A stretch of DNA of 64,000 nucleotides from F22 sp963668535 (GCA_963668535.1 OY764867.1:744001-808000), one strand, 5' to 3'; positions 35,520-45,433 are shown, numbered from the stretch's first letter. Program-made: numbers and translations. Notes: a model not told the origin generated them from the letters alone.

Positions 35520-37604
35520 TTACTCTACAGCATGCATAGAATCTTCGACATACTTATACGAACCATCTGATTGAATAATATATTTAATCGTCCAATCTTC
35601 AGTAGCTCCTGTATATACAGTGAAATTGATAGTAATAGACACTTCAACTCCATCAATATATTTCAAATTAGGATTAATAGATGGAAGTACACTAGCTAAT
35701 ACAGTCTTAAAGTTTTCTTGCATAGACTCAACAGCCTCCTCATCACTCATACTTCCGTATGCACTTGGATTTTGCTCTTTTGCCTTAGCTGCACGCCAAT
35801 CAACATTACCATAATATGCAGAAGCACCAGTATAATAATCATTATTTCCATAACTAGAGACAAAACCTTCACCCTTTTCAGCAACTCCTGCTGGCACATC
35901 AACATTCTCCCATACCCAATCAATCATAGGCTGGAAATAGGATACAGAAAGTGGATCATTCTTCACATATGGAAGAGTAACGGTGACACTTGGATTGTAC
36001 ACCCAACCACCTTCAATCAATTGGAATTGCTTTGTTTCTTCTGTCGTATAATTTTCTAGTACCCATACACCATTAGTATAGACATATTCTGTAGACAAAA
36101 TTGCATTGTCTCCACCATAATATAAGTATGCACAAACTTGTGAATCTCCTTCTTGAGCATATGGTAAATGCATACGCAAATAAGCAGGCAAGTAGTCTTG
36201 AGGCAACATAGAACCACTAAAATTGCCATAGCTGTTACCCATTTCCTCAAAGTCAGCCTTTGAAGGACACACTGCATCTACAGCAACCCACTCGCTTCCA
36301 TTATACATATATATTGCATGAGCTGTATCTGTTGCTACAGTTGCACGTGTTAATACACGATTATTGGCTACTGAAGCAGAAGAAGCTTCCACTATTGAAG
36401 TTACTAGAGTATATATATATTGACTACCACTATTGGTACCAATAGCAAATCCTGTTAATGTTACAGTCTTACCATCTAGCGCTGTAGCTGCAGTAGCAAT
36501 AGCATCAGTTGGTTTACGAATTGAACCAATAGCCGTAGCACCATCAATAGCAATATTATAATAATCACCACTTTTAGATAGGACTCCAGTATATTGAACA
36601 AATTTCGTACTTACAGCAGCTACATAAGCATCTGAAGCAGCACCATCTAAAACTTCTGGAGTTGGCAATGAGAATGTTGCAGTTCCAACTTTTTCAACCA
36701 CTACTTGTACTGGATCTACAGTAGTGAATTCTATAATGCCAAAATAATCTTTAACTGGACCAGCTACAGTAGCGACATCACCCGCGCCCACTGTTGGGAC
36801 AGCCCCTGTATAAACTAAGATATATCCAGTGGCATCTTGCAATATAAAGGAGTTAGCATTCACAGCTAACACTGTTCCCTTACAAGAGAATGAATTAGTA
36901 CCATTTGCATCTGCACCTGCAATAGCTGTTGATACAGAATCATAAGTCACACCAGTGTCACCACCTGTATCTCCTCCTGTGTCACCTCCAGTATCTCCAC
37001 CTGTGCCACCACCAGTGTCTTCACCTGTTTCAACAGCAGGATCTTCGTCAGCAACACTATAAGACACCATCATATAATCACCTTCTACTGCATCAGGCTT
37101 AGCTGTAGCAAGAATGCCAGGGATAGCATCTTTTGCTGATTTAGATGGAGTAAAAAAGGTATATCCACTACCATCTGTCCAAACTGTTGCATAATCATCA
37201 GCTGTCAATTTATATTCTGATGATTGATTGATGGCTAAAACAACTGGATTGGTATCATCCATTTTATTATAGGTAACACGAACTACACTACCTTTATCAG
37301 CTGTAGGGTATTTATCCGCCAAATAAAAAGGCACATAATTTTCAGCTTTCAATGCAGTAGTAAAAGCCATAGTCGTTTTCAATGCTGCCAATGCATCTGA
37401 TTGGTCATTGGCAGTCGCATAACTTTTTCCTAAAGAAGTTATAGATGTATAATCATCGGCTGTTAATGTATAATCTAGATTTTTGACATCAGTAATAGTT
37501 GTCATATCATCCAGCCCATCGAAGTATTTATCATTGTAATCACAACCTGCCAACAAAGATGAAGACAGCAGTGCTACACTTAGAAAAGTTTTATTTAGTT
37601 TCAT
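35520..37604 (-). CDS. Large surface lipoprotein with OB-fold-like central domain, unknown function
   Basis: 694 residues. Signal peptide with lipobox LAGC (Cys21). Residues 40-190 contain two copies of a LTADDY-containing segment (47-52 and 133-138), suggesting a duplicated domain. A Gly/Asp/Thr linker at 193-218 joins it to a central domain (about 222-405) whose KGTVLAVNANSFILQDATGYILVYTG and VAGPVKDYFGIIEF segments look OB-fold-like (inference). The C-terminal 430-694 is rich in aromatic and acidic residues with no motif I know. It is co-transcribed 28 bp downstream of a TonB receptor, so it is probably that receptor's surface partner. Confidence 0.82.
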   Translation of the reverse strand: MKLNKTFLSVALLSSSLLAGCDYNDKYFDGLDDMTTITDVKNLDYTLTADDYTSITSLGKSYATANDQSDALAALKTTMAFTTALKAENYVPFYLADKYPTADKGSVVRVTYNKMDDTNPVVLAINQSSEYKLTADDYATVWTDGSGYTFFTPSKSAKDAIPGILATAKPDAVEGDYMMVSYSVADEDPAVETGEDTGGGTGGDTGGDTGGDTGGDTGVTYDSVSTAIAGADANGTNSFSCKGTVLAVNANSFILQDATGYILVYTGAVPTVGAGDVATVAGPVKDYFGIIEFTTVDPVQVVVEKVGTATFSLPTPEVLDGAASDAYVAAVSTKFVQYTGVLSKSGDYYNIAIDGATAIGSIRKPTDAIATAATALDGKTVTLTGFAIGTNSGSQYIYTLVTSIVEASSASVANNRVLTRATVATDTAHAIYMYNGSEWVAVDAVCPSKADFEEMGNSYGNFSGSMLPQDYLPAYLRMHLPYAQEGDSQVCAYLYYGGDNAILSTEYVYTNGVWVLENYTTEETKQFQLIEGGWVYNPSVTVTLPYVKNDPLSVSYFQPMIDWVWENVDVPAGVAEKGEGFVSSYGNNDYYTGASAYYGNVDWRAAKAKEQNPSAYGSMSDEEAVESMQENFKTVLASVLPSINPNLKYIDGVEVSITINFTVYTGATEDWTIKYIIQSDGSYKYVEDSMHAVE
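36951..37028 (-). repeat. Gly-Gly-Asp-Thr coding tandem repeat (linker)
   Basis: Twelve-base units encode GGDT several times (residues about 197-217 of the lipoprotein). Base composition is locally skewed. Such in-frame minisatellites can change in copy number, altering linker length. Confidence 0.8.
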
Positions 37605-37632
37605 ATCTTGCTTATTTAGTCTTTGGTCTAAC

Positions 37633-40332
37633 TTAGAATTGTACCTTTAGTTTTACAGAAGCAGTACGGCCGAATCCATAAAAGACACGGTATGCTGTCT
37701 TCCAGTTATGATCAGATCCATCATAAGCATCAGCAATATACTCTTGATTGAAAATATTGGTGATGTTACCAGTAATTGTACTACGTAAATCGCCTATTTT
37801 GAAAGTATAGTTTGCAAAGCCATCAAATGTCCAAGCACTTGGGATACGCCAAGGTTGCTCATAAGTTTTTTCTCCATTGACAATAATATCATTAGAAGAG
37901 ACTTCGAAATCTGCATAATTACGTCCTTCAAAGTTACAATCAAGACCGATATTGAAATCACGATTGACCTTAAACTTAGCTCCGAGAGCAGCAGTTGTTT
38001 GTGCAGATCCACCAACCTTAATATCTTTCATGCGTAATGTCATCTTAGCATGATCTGGAGCTAAAATTCCAGAAGCAACTTCTCCTGCTGCATTTTTAAT
38101 CGGTTGACCAGCTGAGTTATAGAAGTAACCTGTTGGATCATCTGTCCATCTCCAGTCACCCACAGAAAGCATACCTGTGATATTTAACCATTTTGTTGGT
38201 TTAGCAATAAAGTCAAGCTCGATTCCTTCGTGCGTTGCATTTACACCAGACATATTCAAAGTTGCACGGTCACCATCTTGCAAATCAATAGATCGAGCCA
38301 TTGTTTTATTCTTCCAATCTGTATGGTATACATTTACGTGTGCATCAAAGAATCTGCTCTTATATCCATAACCTAGTTCAAGTGAGAAGATTTCTTCGTT
38401 TACTGCATCTTTATTGACCATATTGCTTGATGTAGACGAAAGGAATACACCTCCAGAGAAGAATGGTGCACGACTGATATAACCAACATTTGCAAAGACA
38501 TTATGATGTGCGTCAATATTATAATTGGCTCCACCTTTCAATGTCCAACCTGTTTTATTAACTTTATCAGATTCAGCATGCGCTTTGTCATAGTAATATC
38601 GGTCATAACGCCACTGCGATGTTTCATTGATAGAACCAGCTAAGAAAGTATTCAAATTATCAAGTGAATATTCCACTTGACCAAACACCCCACCTTGAAG
38701 GATATGACTATCATAATCACGATATACAACATCGCCCACAGAAAGTTTTTCGTTAACCCAAGTTGGATCGTTTGCTTTATAATTGTTTGCTGCATCTACG
38801 CGACTACGATAATAATTATCAACATAATAATCACCATCATATAAATCAACGATTTTATTGGTATGTGTACCTATATAATAACGAGCATCGACACCAACAT
38901 AGTATTCAATATTGTCAGTAGGTTTTTGAGTAAATGTAGACAAAAGACCATACCACTTGTGATTATTTTTAGAATCAGTCATTACCATTTGTGAACCACT
39001 GTCACTATTGGCATTGATTTCTTGAATTTCATCGTAAGCAAAAGTTCCATCAGTTTTACGGAACTGAGTATTTAAGATACCATTGTTCGAACCGTACCAA
39101 GCGCCAGAATAGGCTGATGTATTCTTACCAGAATAACCACCACCATCACCTATAGACAAATAAAGGCTAGTAGACCACGATGTGTTCACGTCAATATCCC
39201 ATACGTGATTAATAGAGAATTGTGGCTTGTGGTAATGGTTAAAGCTACTGCTACGACGTTGTCCATTCTTATCATAACCAAAAGTTGGATTATAACGGTA
39301 CTCATTACCATCACCCATATATTTCTTAACATCTTGCCATCCTTGAACAGTCAATCCATCATATTTACTACGTTGGTAATGCTCTTGCTTTGCTCCAAAT
39401 CCAGTGAATGAAATCTGATGACTATCTCCGATACGCTTAGTAATATTCAAGAAGTAGTTATAATCGACAAAGTCTGTACCTTGAATATAACCATCTCCCC
39501 AGACTTTAGCACCCATAGCTGTAACAGCCCAACCGTTATCGTTCAAACCTGTTGAAACCGAAAAGCCAATACGTTGGTATCCGTCGTTGCCCATACCATA
39601 TTCTACTTGACCACCACGCTTGCTGTCAGCAGCACTTGTAATCATATTCATCGTACCACCTACGGATGGCGAAGATACTTTTGAAGCACCAATACCACGT
39701 TGTGTTTGTACTGTACGCGACACTGAGCTCAATACAGTCCAGTTACTCCAATACACACCACCCCATTCCATATCGTTCATAGGGATACCATTGACCATAA
39801 CAGCTACATTGGCACTTTGAAAGCCACGCATATTAATTTTAGAATCTCCATAACCACCAGCACCTTTAGTAACATATACACCTGGTGTAGATTTCAATAT
39901 TTCAGGAAACTCTTGAGTCCCTAATTTTTCCTCGATCAACACAGGATCAATGGTAGATACTGCAACTGGTGTTTTACGTGCTACTGCAACTTGTGAAGTA
40001 ATGGTCACATCGGCCAAGGCGATAGCATCAGCCTTTAATTTGATAACACCTAAATTTACACTCCCAGTGCGAGTAATCTTGCGCACCTCGTCTTTATAAC
40101 CTACATACTTGATTAAAATACTTTTTTCACGATCTACACTTAGTGTGAAGTATCCATCATAATCAGTCACAGTTCCAGTTGAGGTTCCTTGTACCATGAC
40201 AGCCACACCGATAAGCGGCTCACTTGTCTCGTCATCTACAACTTGTCCTCGAACTTTTGTTACTTGTGCCATCACATTTGTCGTCAACGCGACGACTAAC
40301 ATGGCTAGAAACAACAATCGTCTCTTCATCAT
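37633..40332 (-). CDS. TonB-dependent receptor with CarboxypepD_reg-like domain
   Basis: 899 residues. Signal peptide (cut after VMAQ near 23), beta-sandwich regulatory-like domain (VRGQVVDDETSEPLIGVAV, about 28-105), plug (about 115-240: STPGVYVTKGAGGYGDSKINMRGF region) and barrel ending VKLKVQF. The start may be the second Met (MKRRLL). The paired gene is a non-SusD lipoprotein, so this is a two-component uptake system of a different kind from SusC/SusD. Substrate unknown. Confidence 0.92.
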   Translation of the reverse strand: MMKRRLLFLAMLVVALTTNVMAQVTKVRGQVVDDETSEPLIGVAVMVQGTSTGTVTDYDGYFTLSVDREKSILIKYVGYKDEVRKITRTGSVNLGVIKLKADAIALADVTITSQVAVARKTPVAVSTIDPVLIEEKLGTQEFPEILKSTPGVYVTKGAGGYGDSKINMRGFQSANVAVMVNGIPMNDMEWGGVYWSNWTVLSSVSRTVQTQRGIGASKVSSPSVGGTMNMITSAADSKRGGQVEYGMGNDGYQRIGFSVSTGLNDNGWAVTAMGAKVWGDGYIQGTDFVDYNYFLNITKRIGDSHQISFTGFGAKQEHYQRSKYDGLTVQGWQDVKKYMGDGNEYRYNPTFGYDKNGQRRSSSFNHYHKPQFSINHVWDIDVNTSWSTSLYLSIGDGGGYSGKNTSAYSGAWYGSNNGILNTQFRKTDGTFAYDEIQEINANSDSGSQMVMTDSKNNHKWYGLLSTFTQKPTDNIEYYVGVDARYYIGTHTNKIVDLYDGDYYVDNYYRSRVDAANNYKANDPTWVNEKLSVGDVVYRDYDSHILQGGVFGQVEYSLDNLNTFLAGSINETSQWRYDRYYYDKAHAESDKVNKTGWTLKGGANYNIDAHHNVFANVGYISRAPFFSGGVFLSSTSSNMVNKDAVNEEIFSLELGYGYKSRFFDAHVNVYHTDWKNKTMARSIDLQDGDRATLNMSGVNATHEGIELDFIAKPTKWLNITGMLSVGDWRWTDDPTGYFYNSAGQPIKNAAGEVASGILAPDHAKMTLRMKDIKVGGSAQTTAALGAKFKVNRDFNIGLDCNFEGRNYADFEVSSNDIIVNGEKTYEQPWRIPSAWTFDGFANYTFKIGDLRSTITGNITNIFNQEYIADAYDGSDHNWKTAYRVFYGFGRTASVKLKVQF

Positions 40333-40457
40333 GAATAAAATTTGTTTTAGTTAATTCTTAGGTCTAATTATTAATAAGTTAAGCCAGTATAGTCTAGTCT
40401 AAGTGAAAAAATAAGGGCTCTCTCAATAACGACTATTCCTATGTACAATACACTGCA

Positions 40458-40465
40458 CAAAGATA
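40458..40465 (-). promoter_or_regulatory. -7 element of the receptor-lipoprotein operon
   Basis: TATCTTTG on the minus strand, predicted start near 40454, leader about 120 nt. No good -33 box. Confidence 0.5.
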
Positions 40466-40580
40466 TATAAAAAAATTAGCACTACATATTACATTACTGT
40501 TACATTTTAGGTATTGTCGAACAACAATACGAATGTTGTATAATATTTTTCCTTAAAAAAGAGGGCCAAACAAGAAAAAA
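40466..40580. other. Region between the receptor operon promoter and the ettA terminator
   Basis: AT-rich. Holds ACATTACTGTTA at 40491-40502 (also at 31543-31554) and a small inverted repeat ACAACA / TGTTGT near 40521-40539. No gene seen. Confidence 0.4.
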
Positions 40581-40621
40581 GGAGATTGGCCTATCTATGA
40601 TTTAATAGATTAACCAATCCC
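40581..40621 (-). terminator. Terminator of the nusB-ettA cluster
   Basis: GATTGG (40584-40589) pairs with CCAATC (40614-40619), with inner ATCTAT / ATAGAT; on the minus strand T-rich sequence follows. Confidence 0.7.
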
Positions 40622-40653
40622 CAAACAAAAGACACATATTACGCATCCATTTT

Positions 40654-42342
40654 TTAATCCTGAGTCAATTTACGATAACGCATACGTTTAGGCTCTTCAT
40701 TTCCTAAACGTTTAATTTTATGTGCTTCGTACTCTGAATAACTTCCTTCGTAGTAATATACCTCACTGTTGCCTTCAAAAGCGAGAATGTGCGTACATAT
40801 ACGATCTAGAAACCAACGATCGTGACTAATCACAACAGCACAACCCGCAAAATCCTCCAAACCTTCCTCCAGCGCACGCAAGGTATTGACATCAATATCA
40901 TTAGTAGGTTCATCAAGAAGCAACACGTTGCCCTCTTCTTTAAGTGCCATTGCTAGGTGTAAACGATTTCGTTCACCACCAGAAAGTACTCCCGCTTTTT
41001 TTTCTTGATCTCCACCATTAAAATTGAAACGACTTAAATAAGCACGAGCATTTATATCTCGGTTACCCATACGAATAAGATCATTTCCACCTGAAATAAT
41101 TTCATAGATACTTTTATCTGGGTCGATGTCCTTATGTTGTTGATCTACATACGACACTTTAACTGTTTCACCGATATCAAAAGTACCTGCGTCGGCTTGC
41201 TCGAGACCCATAATCATACGGAAAAGCGTTGTTTTACCCGCACCATTAGGCCCGATAACACCTACAATGCCATTGGGTGGAAGAGTAAAGTTTAAATCAT
41301 CAAACAATAATTTTTCACCATAAGCTTTTTTTACATGCTGAGCATCAATAACCTTATTACCTAGACGTGGTCCATTAGGAATAAATATTTCAAGTTTTTC
41401 TTGTTTTTCTTTTATATCCTCGTTCATAAGTTTATCGTAACTATTCAAACGAGCCTTTCCTTTAGCTTGACGTGCTTTAGGAGCCATACGCACCCACTCC
41501 AACTCACGTTCCAATGTTTTACGACGCTTGCTCGCAGTCTTTTCTTCCATCTCCATACGCTTGGTCTTTTGCTCCAACCAAGAAGTATAATTACCTTTCC
41601 ATGGAATACCTTCACCGCGATCAAGTTCAAGAATCCAACCAGCCACGTGATCCAAAAAGTAACGATCATGCGTCACAGCAATCACTGTTCCTTCATATTG
41701 TTGCAAATGTTGTTCTAACCAATCAATAGACTCAGCATCTAAGTGATTGGTAGGTTCATCAAGCAATAAGACATCTGGTTTTTGAAGTAATAGTCGACAT
41801 AAAGCCACACGACGACGTTCACCACCTGATAAGACTGCAATTTTTTGATCTTCTGGCGGACAACGTAAAGCATCCATAGCACGTTCTAGTTTACTATCAA
41901 TATTCCATGCATCCGTAGCATCAATAACATCCTGTAATGCCGCTTGTCGATCAAACAACACTTGCATTTTATCTGGATCTTCGTAATATTCAGGAAGTGC
42001 AAATTTTTGATTTATTTCCTCGTATTCATTCAAAGTATCTATAACAGACTGCACCCCTTCCATAACAACTTCCTTAACAGTCTTGTCATTATCTAGACGC
42101 GGTTCTTGCTCTAAGTAACCCACAGAATAGCCTTGAGAAGAAACAACTTCACCTTGGTATTCTTTTTCAATACCAGCTATAATTTTCATTAGGGTTGACT
42201 TACCTGATCCATTCAATCCAATAATGCCAATCTTGGCACCATAAAAGAATGAAAGATATATGTTATTCAGGACTTTTTTATTTTGTTGGAAGGCTTTACT
42301 AACGCCAACCATAGAAAAAATAATTTTCTTATCGTCACTCAT
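40654..42342 (-). CDS. ettA: Energy-dependent translational throttle protein EttA (ABC-F)
   Basis: 562 residues, two ABC domains in one chain with no membrane segments. NBD1: Walker A GLNGSGKS at 42-49, signature LSGGERRRVALCRLLL, Walker B LLLDEPTNHLD. NBD2: GPNGAGKT, LSGGERNRLHLAMAL, LLLDEPTNDID. The EttA-type opening (SFFYGAKIGIIGLNG) and the arm and linker of about 80 residues between domains identify it. Role: binds the ribosomal E site and couples elongation to the ATP/ADP ratio. It follows coaE by 26 bp and may be the last gene of the nusB operon. Confidence 0.95.
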   Translation of the reverse strand: MSDDKKIIFSMVGVSKAFQQNKKVLNNIYLSFFYGAKIGIIGLNGSGKSTLMKIIAGIEKEYQGEVVSSQGYSVGYLEQEPRLDNDKTVKEVVMEGVQSVIDTLNEYEEINQKFALPEYYEDPDKMQVLFDRQAALQDVIDATDAWNIDSKLERAMDALRCPPEDQKIAVLSGGERRRVALCRLLLQKPDVLLLDEPTNHLDAESIDWLEQHLQQYEGTVIAVTHDRYFLDHVAGWILELDRGEGIPWKGNYTSWLEQKTKRMEMEEKTASKRRKTLERELEWVRMAPKARQAKGKARLNSYDKLMNEDIKEKQEKLEIFIPNGPRLGNKVIDAQHVKKAYGEKLLFDDLNFTLPPNGIVGVIGPNGAGKTTLFRMIMGLEQADAGTFDIGETVKVSYVDQQHKDIDPDKSIYEIISGGNDLIRMGNRDINARAYLSRFNFNGGDQEKKAGVLSGGERNRLHLAMALKEEGNVLLLDEPTNDIDVNTLRALEEGLEDFAGCAVVISHDRWFLDRICTHILAFEGNSEVYYYEGSYSEYEAHKIKRLGNEEPKRMRYRKLTQD

Positions 42343-42368
42343 AAAATTAAATATTAAGAATTATCTTG

Positions 42369-42998
42369 CTAGTGAAAACGTTGTTGTAGTTCTTTCACTA
42401 GACAACTTACTTGTGGAATAACAGGATGAATATCATCGCATAGAATAACCTTATCAACTAGGGCTAGACGAGCATTATCATCCATCTGCTTATTCATACG
42501 GGCTTCAACTTGTTCACGTGTTGCTCCATCTCTCGCCATTGCACGCTGTAGGCGTAATTCTTTGGGTGCATCGACAAGAATGGTTAAATCAACCAATTTG
42601 TCGAAACCTGACTCAAAAAGGATTGCCGCTTCTATAGCGACAATAGATGCACCTAGTTGACATTGGACACCTACCCACTGAACAAAATCCTTAGCCAGTT
42701 CCCCGTGAACGATCTTATTAACAGCTAAAACTCGCGTACTATCGGCAAACATCCACTGAGCTAAGCGAACTTTATTCAGCTTTCCTTGTGGATAAAGATC
42801 TTCACCCAATAACACACCTAACTGTTCACGTAAAGAGATTTGCTCATTCATCAGTCGCTTCGCTTCTGTATCAGCATCATATACAGGTATATTCTTCATA
42901 CGAAAAAGTCGACTTACAACGCTTTTTCCACTACCTATACCTCCAGTAATTCCTAATACAATGACATCATTACTCAACGTATTTTTTTTCGTAAACAT
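42369..42998 (-). CDS. coaE: Dephospho-CoA kinase
   Basis: Walker A GITGGIGSGKS near the N terminus and the family's DAD (VYDADTEAKRLM), then AIEAAILFESGFDKLVD. Final step of CoA synthesis: phosphorylates the ribose 3'-OH of dephospho-CoA. About 209 residues. Start at 42998 (MFTKKNTLSN) is chosen; an in-frame start 24 bp upstream is also possible. Either way the gene overlaps the end of the ybbR-like gene (stop at 42970), by 29 bp here, indicating translational coupling. Confidence 0.93.
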   Translation of the reverse strand: MFTKKNTLSNDVIVLGITGGIGSGKSVVSRLFRMKNIPVYDADTEAKRLMNEQISLREQLGVLLGEDLYPQGKLNKVRLAQWMFADSTRVLAVNKIVHGELAKDFVQWVGVQCQLGASIVAIEAAILFESGFDKLVDLTILVDAPKELRLQRAMARDGATREQVEARMNKQMDDNARLALVDKVILCDDIHPVIPQVSCLVKELQQRFH

Positions 42999-43986
42999 AA
43001 TCGACTTCTTTAGGAAAGACATCTATTATTTCAAGATCTTTTGGATGAGAAAACACTTGTACTGAATACTTATTTGCTAAGCTATCTTTCATTAACGTAT
43101 GATAATCAGCTCCCAAAACGAACTCACTTGGATTAATCCTTTTTACCGTTGAAGCACTCATTTCACAAGATACCTTCACTGTGCTAGGAAATGATCGCAA
43201 ACATAAATCAAGTGGGAAATTTAGCCCTCGAAGTTCAACCTCATAAGTTTTACGAATATACATTTCAACAGGAAAGGTAGCCTGCGCTGTATGCTGCAAC
43301 AATTTAACCTGTCTACTCTTAGATAATCGAACAGTAACTGTAGTTGTATCACGCAAATTATTGATCGTAGTAAACTGTGTATAGATCGTTTTAAGTGAAT
43401 CAGCGATATCAGCAGGTGCAACCACCTCAACTGAATCTGGACTTAATATTGTATCAGTTACTTGATACATCTTATCAGCACTAACTTTACCCCTAAACTT
43501 AACAGCTACTTTAGTCCGTAGCCCTGATGAGTATTGATATTGTAAAATTTGCGGATGATACTGTTGAATTTCAGATGAAGACGCAATATGGCTCTGAATT
43601 TGTTTCTCTACTACATCCGAAGAGTATGTATATGTTCCTGTAGTCTGTAGTAGAGATGCATAACGAAATCGAATTGTATCTGGGTGGTCTTCCCATCTAT
43701 AATGAAGCAGTTTATACTTCTTATCAGATAACGTGACCCGTAATGTTTTTGGCAATGAATCCACAATATACACCTCTTCTGGAACGCCCTCCAAGACGAC
43801 AGGAAAAGTAAAAGTGGCTTCACCAGACTGATTAAAAGTTTGCAGTAGCCAATACAACATGGCTAGAAACACAAAAAACAGGTAACGCAAGATTTCCTGT
43901 ACCCATTTAGTAGAGAAAAACCTGCGTCCCCGTTTCCAATATTTTTTTATATTTCTAAGCTCCAACCACATTCGCATGGGAGGCAA
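42970..43986 (-). CDS. YbbR-like domain protein, membrane-anchored
   Basis: 338 residues. A basic N-terminus and a single membrane segment (about 33-52: LRYLFFVFLAMLYWLLQTF) are followed by extracytoplasmic beta-rich YbbR-like repeats (about 60-130, 150-235 and 245-320). YbbR proteins elsewhere are linked to cyclic-di-AMP synthase CdaA; here the gene instead lies between yajC and coaE. Function in Bacteroidota not established. Two bp from yajC and overlapping coaE, so part of the nusB-yajC-ybbR-coaE operon. Confidence 0.85.
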   Translation of the reverse strand: MPPMRMWLELRNIKKYWKRGRRFFSTKWVQEILRYLFFVFLAMLYWLLQTFNQSGEATFTFPVVLEGVPEEVYIVDSLPKTLRVTLSDKKYKLLHYRWEDHPDTIRFRYASLLQTTGTYTYSSDVVEKQIQSHIASSSEIQQYHPQILQYQYSSGLRTKVAVKFRGKVSADKMYQVTDTILSPDSVEVVAPADIADSLKTIYTQFTTINNLRDTTTVTVRLSKSRQVKLLQHTAQATFPVEMYIRKTYEVELRGLNFPLDLCLRSFPSTVKVSCEMSASTVKRINPSEFVLGADYHTLMKDSLANKYSVQVFSHPKDLEIIDVFPKEVDYVYEKKYVE

Positions 43987-43988
43987 GA

Positions 43989-44318
43989 TTATTTAGCCTG
44001 TAAAGCTTCAGCTGAAGCAAATACTGAATTCTTATCAATCTTAACATTTACTTTATCAGCTATTGTAACAACAAGATGATCGTCATGGATCTCTTTCACG
44101 ACACCATGAATACCACCTGCAGTCATCACTGGGCTACCCACGTCTAAGGATTTACGAAAATTGTTAATCTCTTTTTGTTTTTTATTTTGTGGACGAAAAA
44201 TAAAAAAGTACATAATTGCAAACATTGCAACAAGCATGATTATACTTCCATATTTTTGCATAATACCACCTTCGGCAGCCTCTCCAGCTACCTGCATAAA
44301 TGTCAATAAAGTTGTCAT
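43989..44318 (-). CDS. yajC: Preprotein translocase subunit YajC
   Basis: 109 residues. One membrane segment near 25-45 (IIMLVAMFAIMYFFIFRPQNKK) with the hallmark FIFRPQNKKQKE after it, then a small soluble domain (GSPVMTAGGIHGVVKEI). Accessory part of the SecDF-YajC complex in the inner membrane. Between nusB (18 bp) and the ybbR-like gene (2 bp). Confidence 0.95.
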   Translation of the reverse strand: MTTLLTFMQVAGEAAEGGIMQKYGSIIMLVAMFAIMYFFIFRPQNKKQKEINNFRKSLDVGSPVMTAGGIHGVVKEIHDDHLVVTIADKVNVKIDKNSVFASAEALQAK

Positions 44319-44336
44319 AGTCTTTTTATTTTATAG

Positions 44337-45215
44337 TTATTTTTTTTGTAACACCTTCTCATCCATCAAACGCAAACTGATGTTGTCCAATGTACCATTG
44401 ATGAAACCTGGGCTGTTGCGCGTAGAATAAATCTTAGACAATTCGACAGCTTCATTGATAGTCACACTAAAAGGAACATCTACAAAAGCGAAAAATTCGG
44501 CTATTGCGGTTTGCATAATAACGACATCCATCAAAGCTAAACGATCTATACTCCAATTGCTCAGTTGATCTTGAATCAAATGACGATAATATTCTTCGTT
44601 TAAGACGGTCTTGTGAAACAATTTTACAGCAAAATCTTTATCAGCTGGATTAGAATACTCAGGAAGTAAATCTGCCTCTTCTCCTTTTTCCTCTTCCAAA
44701 CGCTTGATAGTCTTCAAAACAAATGTATCAACAATTTCTTTATCATCGTTCCAATAAAGACTCATCTCCTCAAGCACTTCATCAATAGCTTCATTATTGG
44801 AAATCATTGTTTTATATGTCTTTCTCCAAAATTCCCGATCCAACTGGAAACTAGGTTCTTTAGCAGCAACATATTCTCCATATGTTTGAGTAGCCATTAT
44901 TTGGCCATGCAATTTCTTGATAATACCTGCCTGTCCTTTCCAGGTCCTATTTTGAGTTTCTTTATACTGTAGAAGCTGCTTATTTGCTCCCAACTGTACC
45001 GCAAAGCGGTTTGTAGCTAGTTTTGACTCTGGATTAAGCTTTTGTTCATACTCAGTAACTTCTACGATAAGTAGCAAAAGATACTGGTATAAATCATACG
45101 CTTTGGAGAGGCTGAAGAGCAACTCTTTCTCCGCCGAGTCTAGATTCTTTCCGTTTTGGTAGAAGGCATACACTAGCTGTATCACCTTTGCACGGATAAT
45201 AGCTCTATTAATCAT
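44337..45215 (-). CDS. nusB: Transcription antitermination factor NusB, with long N-terminal part
   Basis: 292 residues, about twice E. coli NusB (139). The canonical NusB domain is at the C-terminal end (about 180-285, DRLALMDVVIMQTAIAEF and ITINEAVELSKIYSTRNSPGFINGTLD), while the N-terminal 150 residues are a helical extension usual in Bacteroidota. Start at 45215 (MINRAIIRAKV) is supported by a TAnnTTTG element at 45244-45251, which lies inside the longer alternative frame. Role: RNA-binding factor for rRNA antitermination with NusE. First gene of the operon. Confidence 0.94.
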   Translation of the reverse strand: MINRAIIRAKVIQLVYAFYQNGKNLDSAEKELLFSLSKAYDLYQYLLLLIVEVTEYEQKLNPESKLATNRFAVQLGANKQLLQYKETQNRTWKGQAGIIKKLHGQIMATQTYGEYVAAKEPSFQLDREFWRKTYKTMISNNEAIDEVLEEMSLYWNDDKEIVDTFVLKTIKRLEEEKGEEADLLPEYSNPADKDFAVKLFHKTVLNEEYYRHLIQDQLSNWSIDRLALMDVVIMQTAIAEFFAFVDVPFSVTINEAVELSKIYSTRNSPGFINGTLDNISLRLMDEKVLQKK

Positions 45216-45243
45216 ATGGTCATCCTTTTGAATATTCAGGGGA

Positions 45244-45251
45244 CAAAAGTA
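45244..45251 (-). promoter_or_regulatory. -7 element of the nusB operon
   Basis: TACTTTTG on the minus strand, predicted start near 45240 with a leader of about 25 nt. Confidence 0.6.
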
Positions 45252-45433
45252 GTGAAATAAGTAGAGACCTAAAAAGATTTCAGCAAAATATTTATTATTG
45301 GGCAAGATTAATTCTTAATTCCTTTATAGACTAACAGAATTCGACTATAATATTTGTCTGAATCACTAGGTATACTAGAACTAGTACAATTCACACATTT
45401 AGCTAAAAAATATATGATTAATCATTTAAACGC

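Noticed and set aside
45216..45305. Longer NusB start
   Set aside because: The added residues include the TACTTTTG promoter element; MINRAIIRAKV matches the conserved start.
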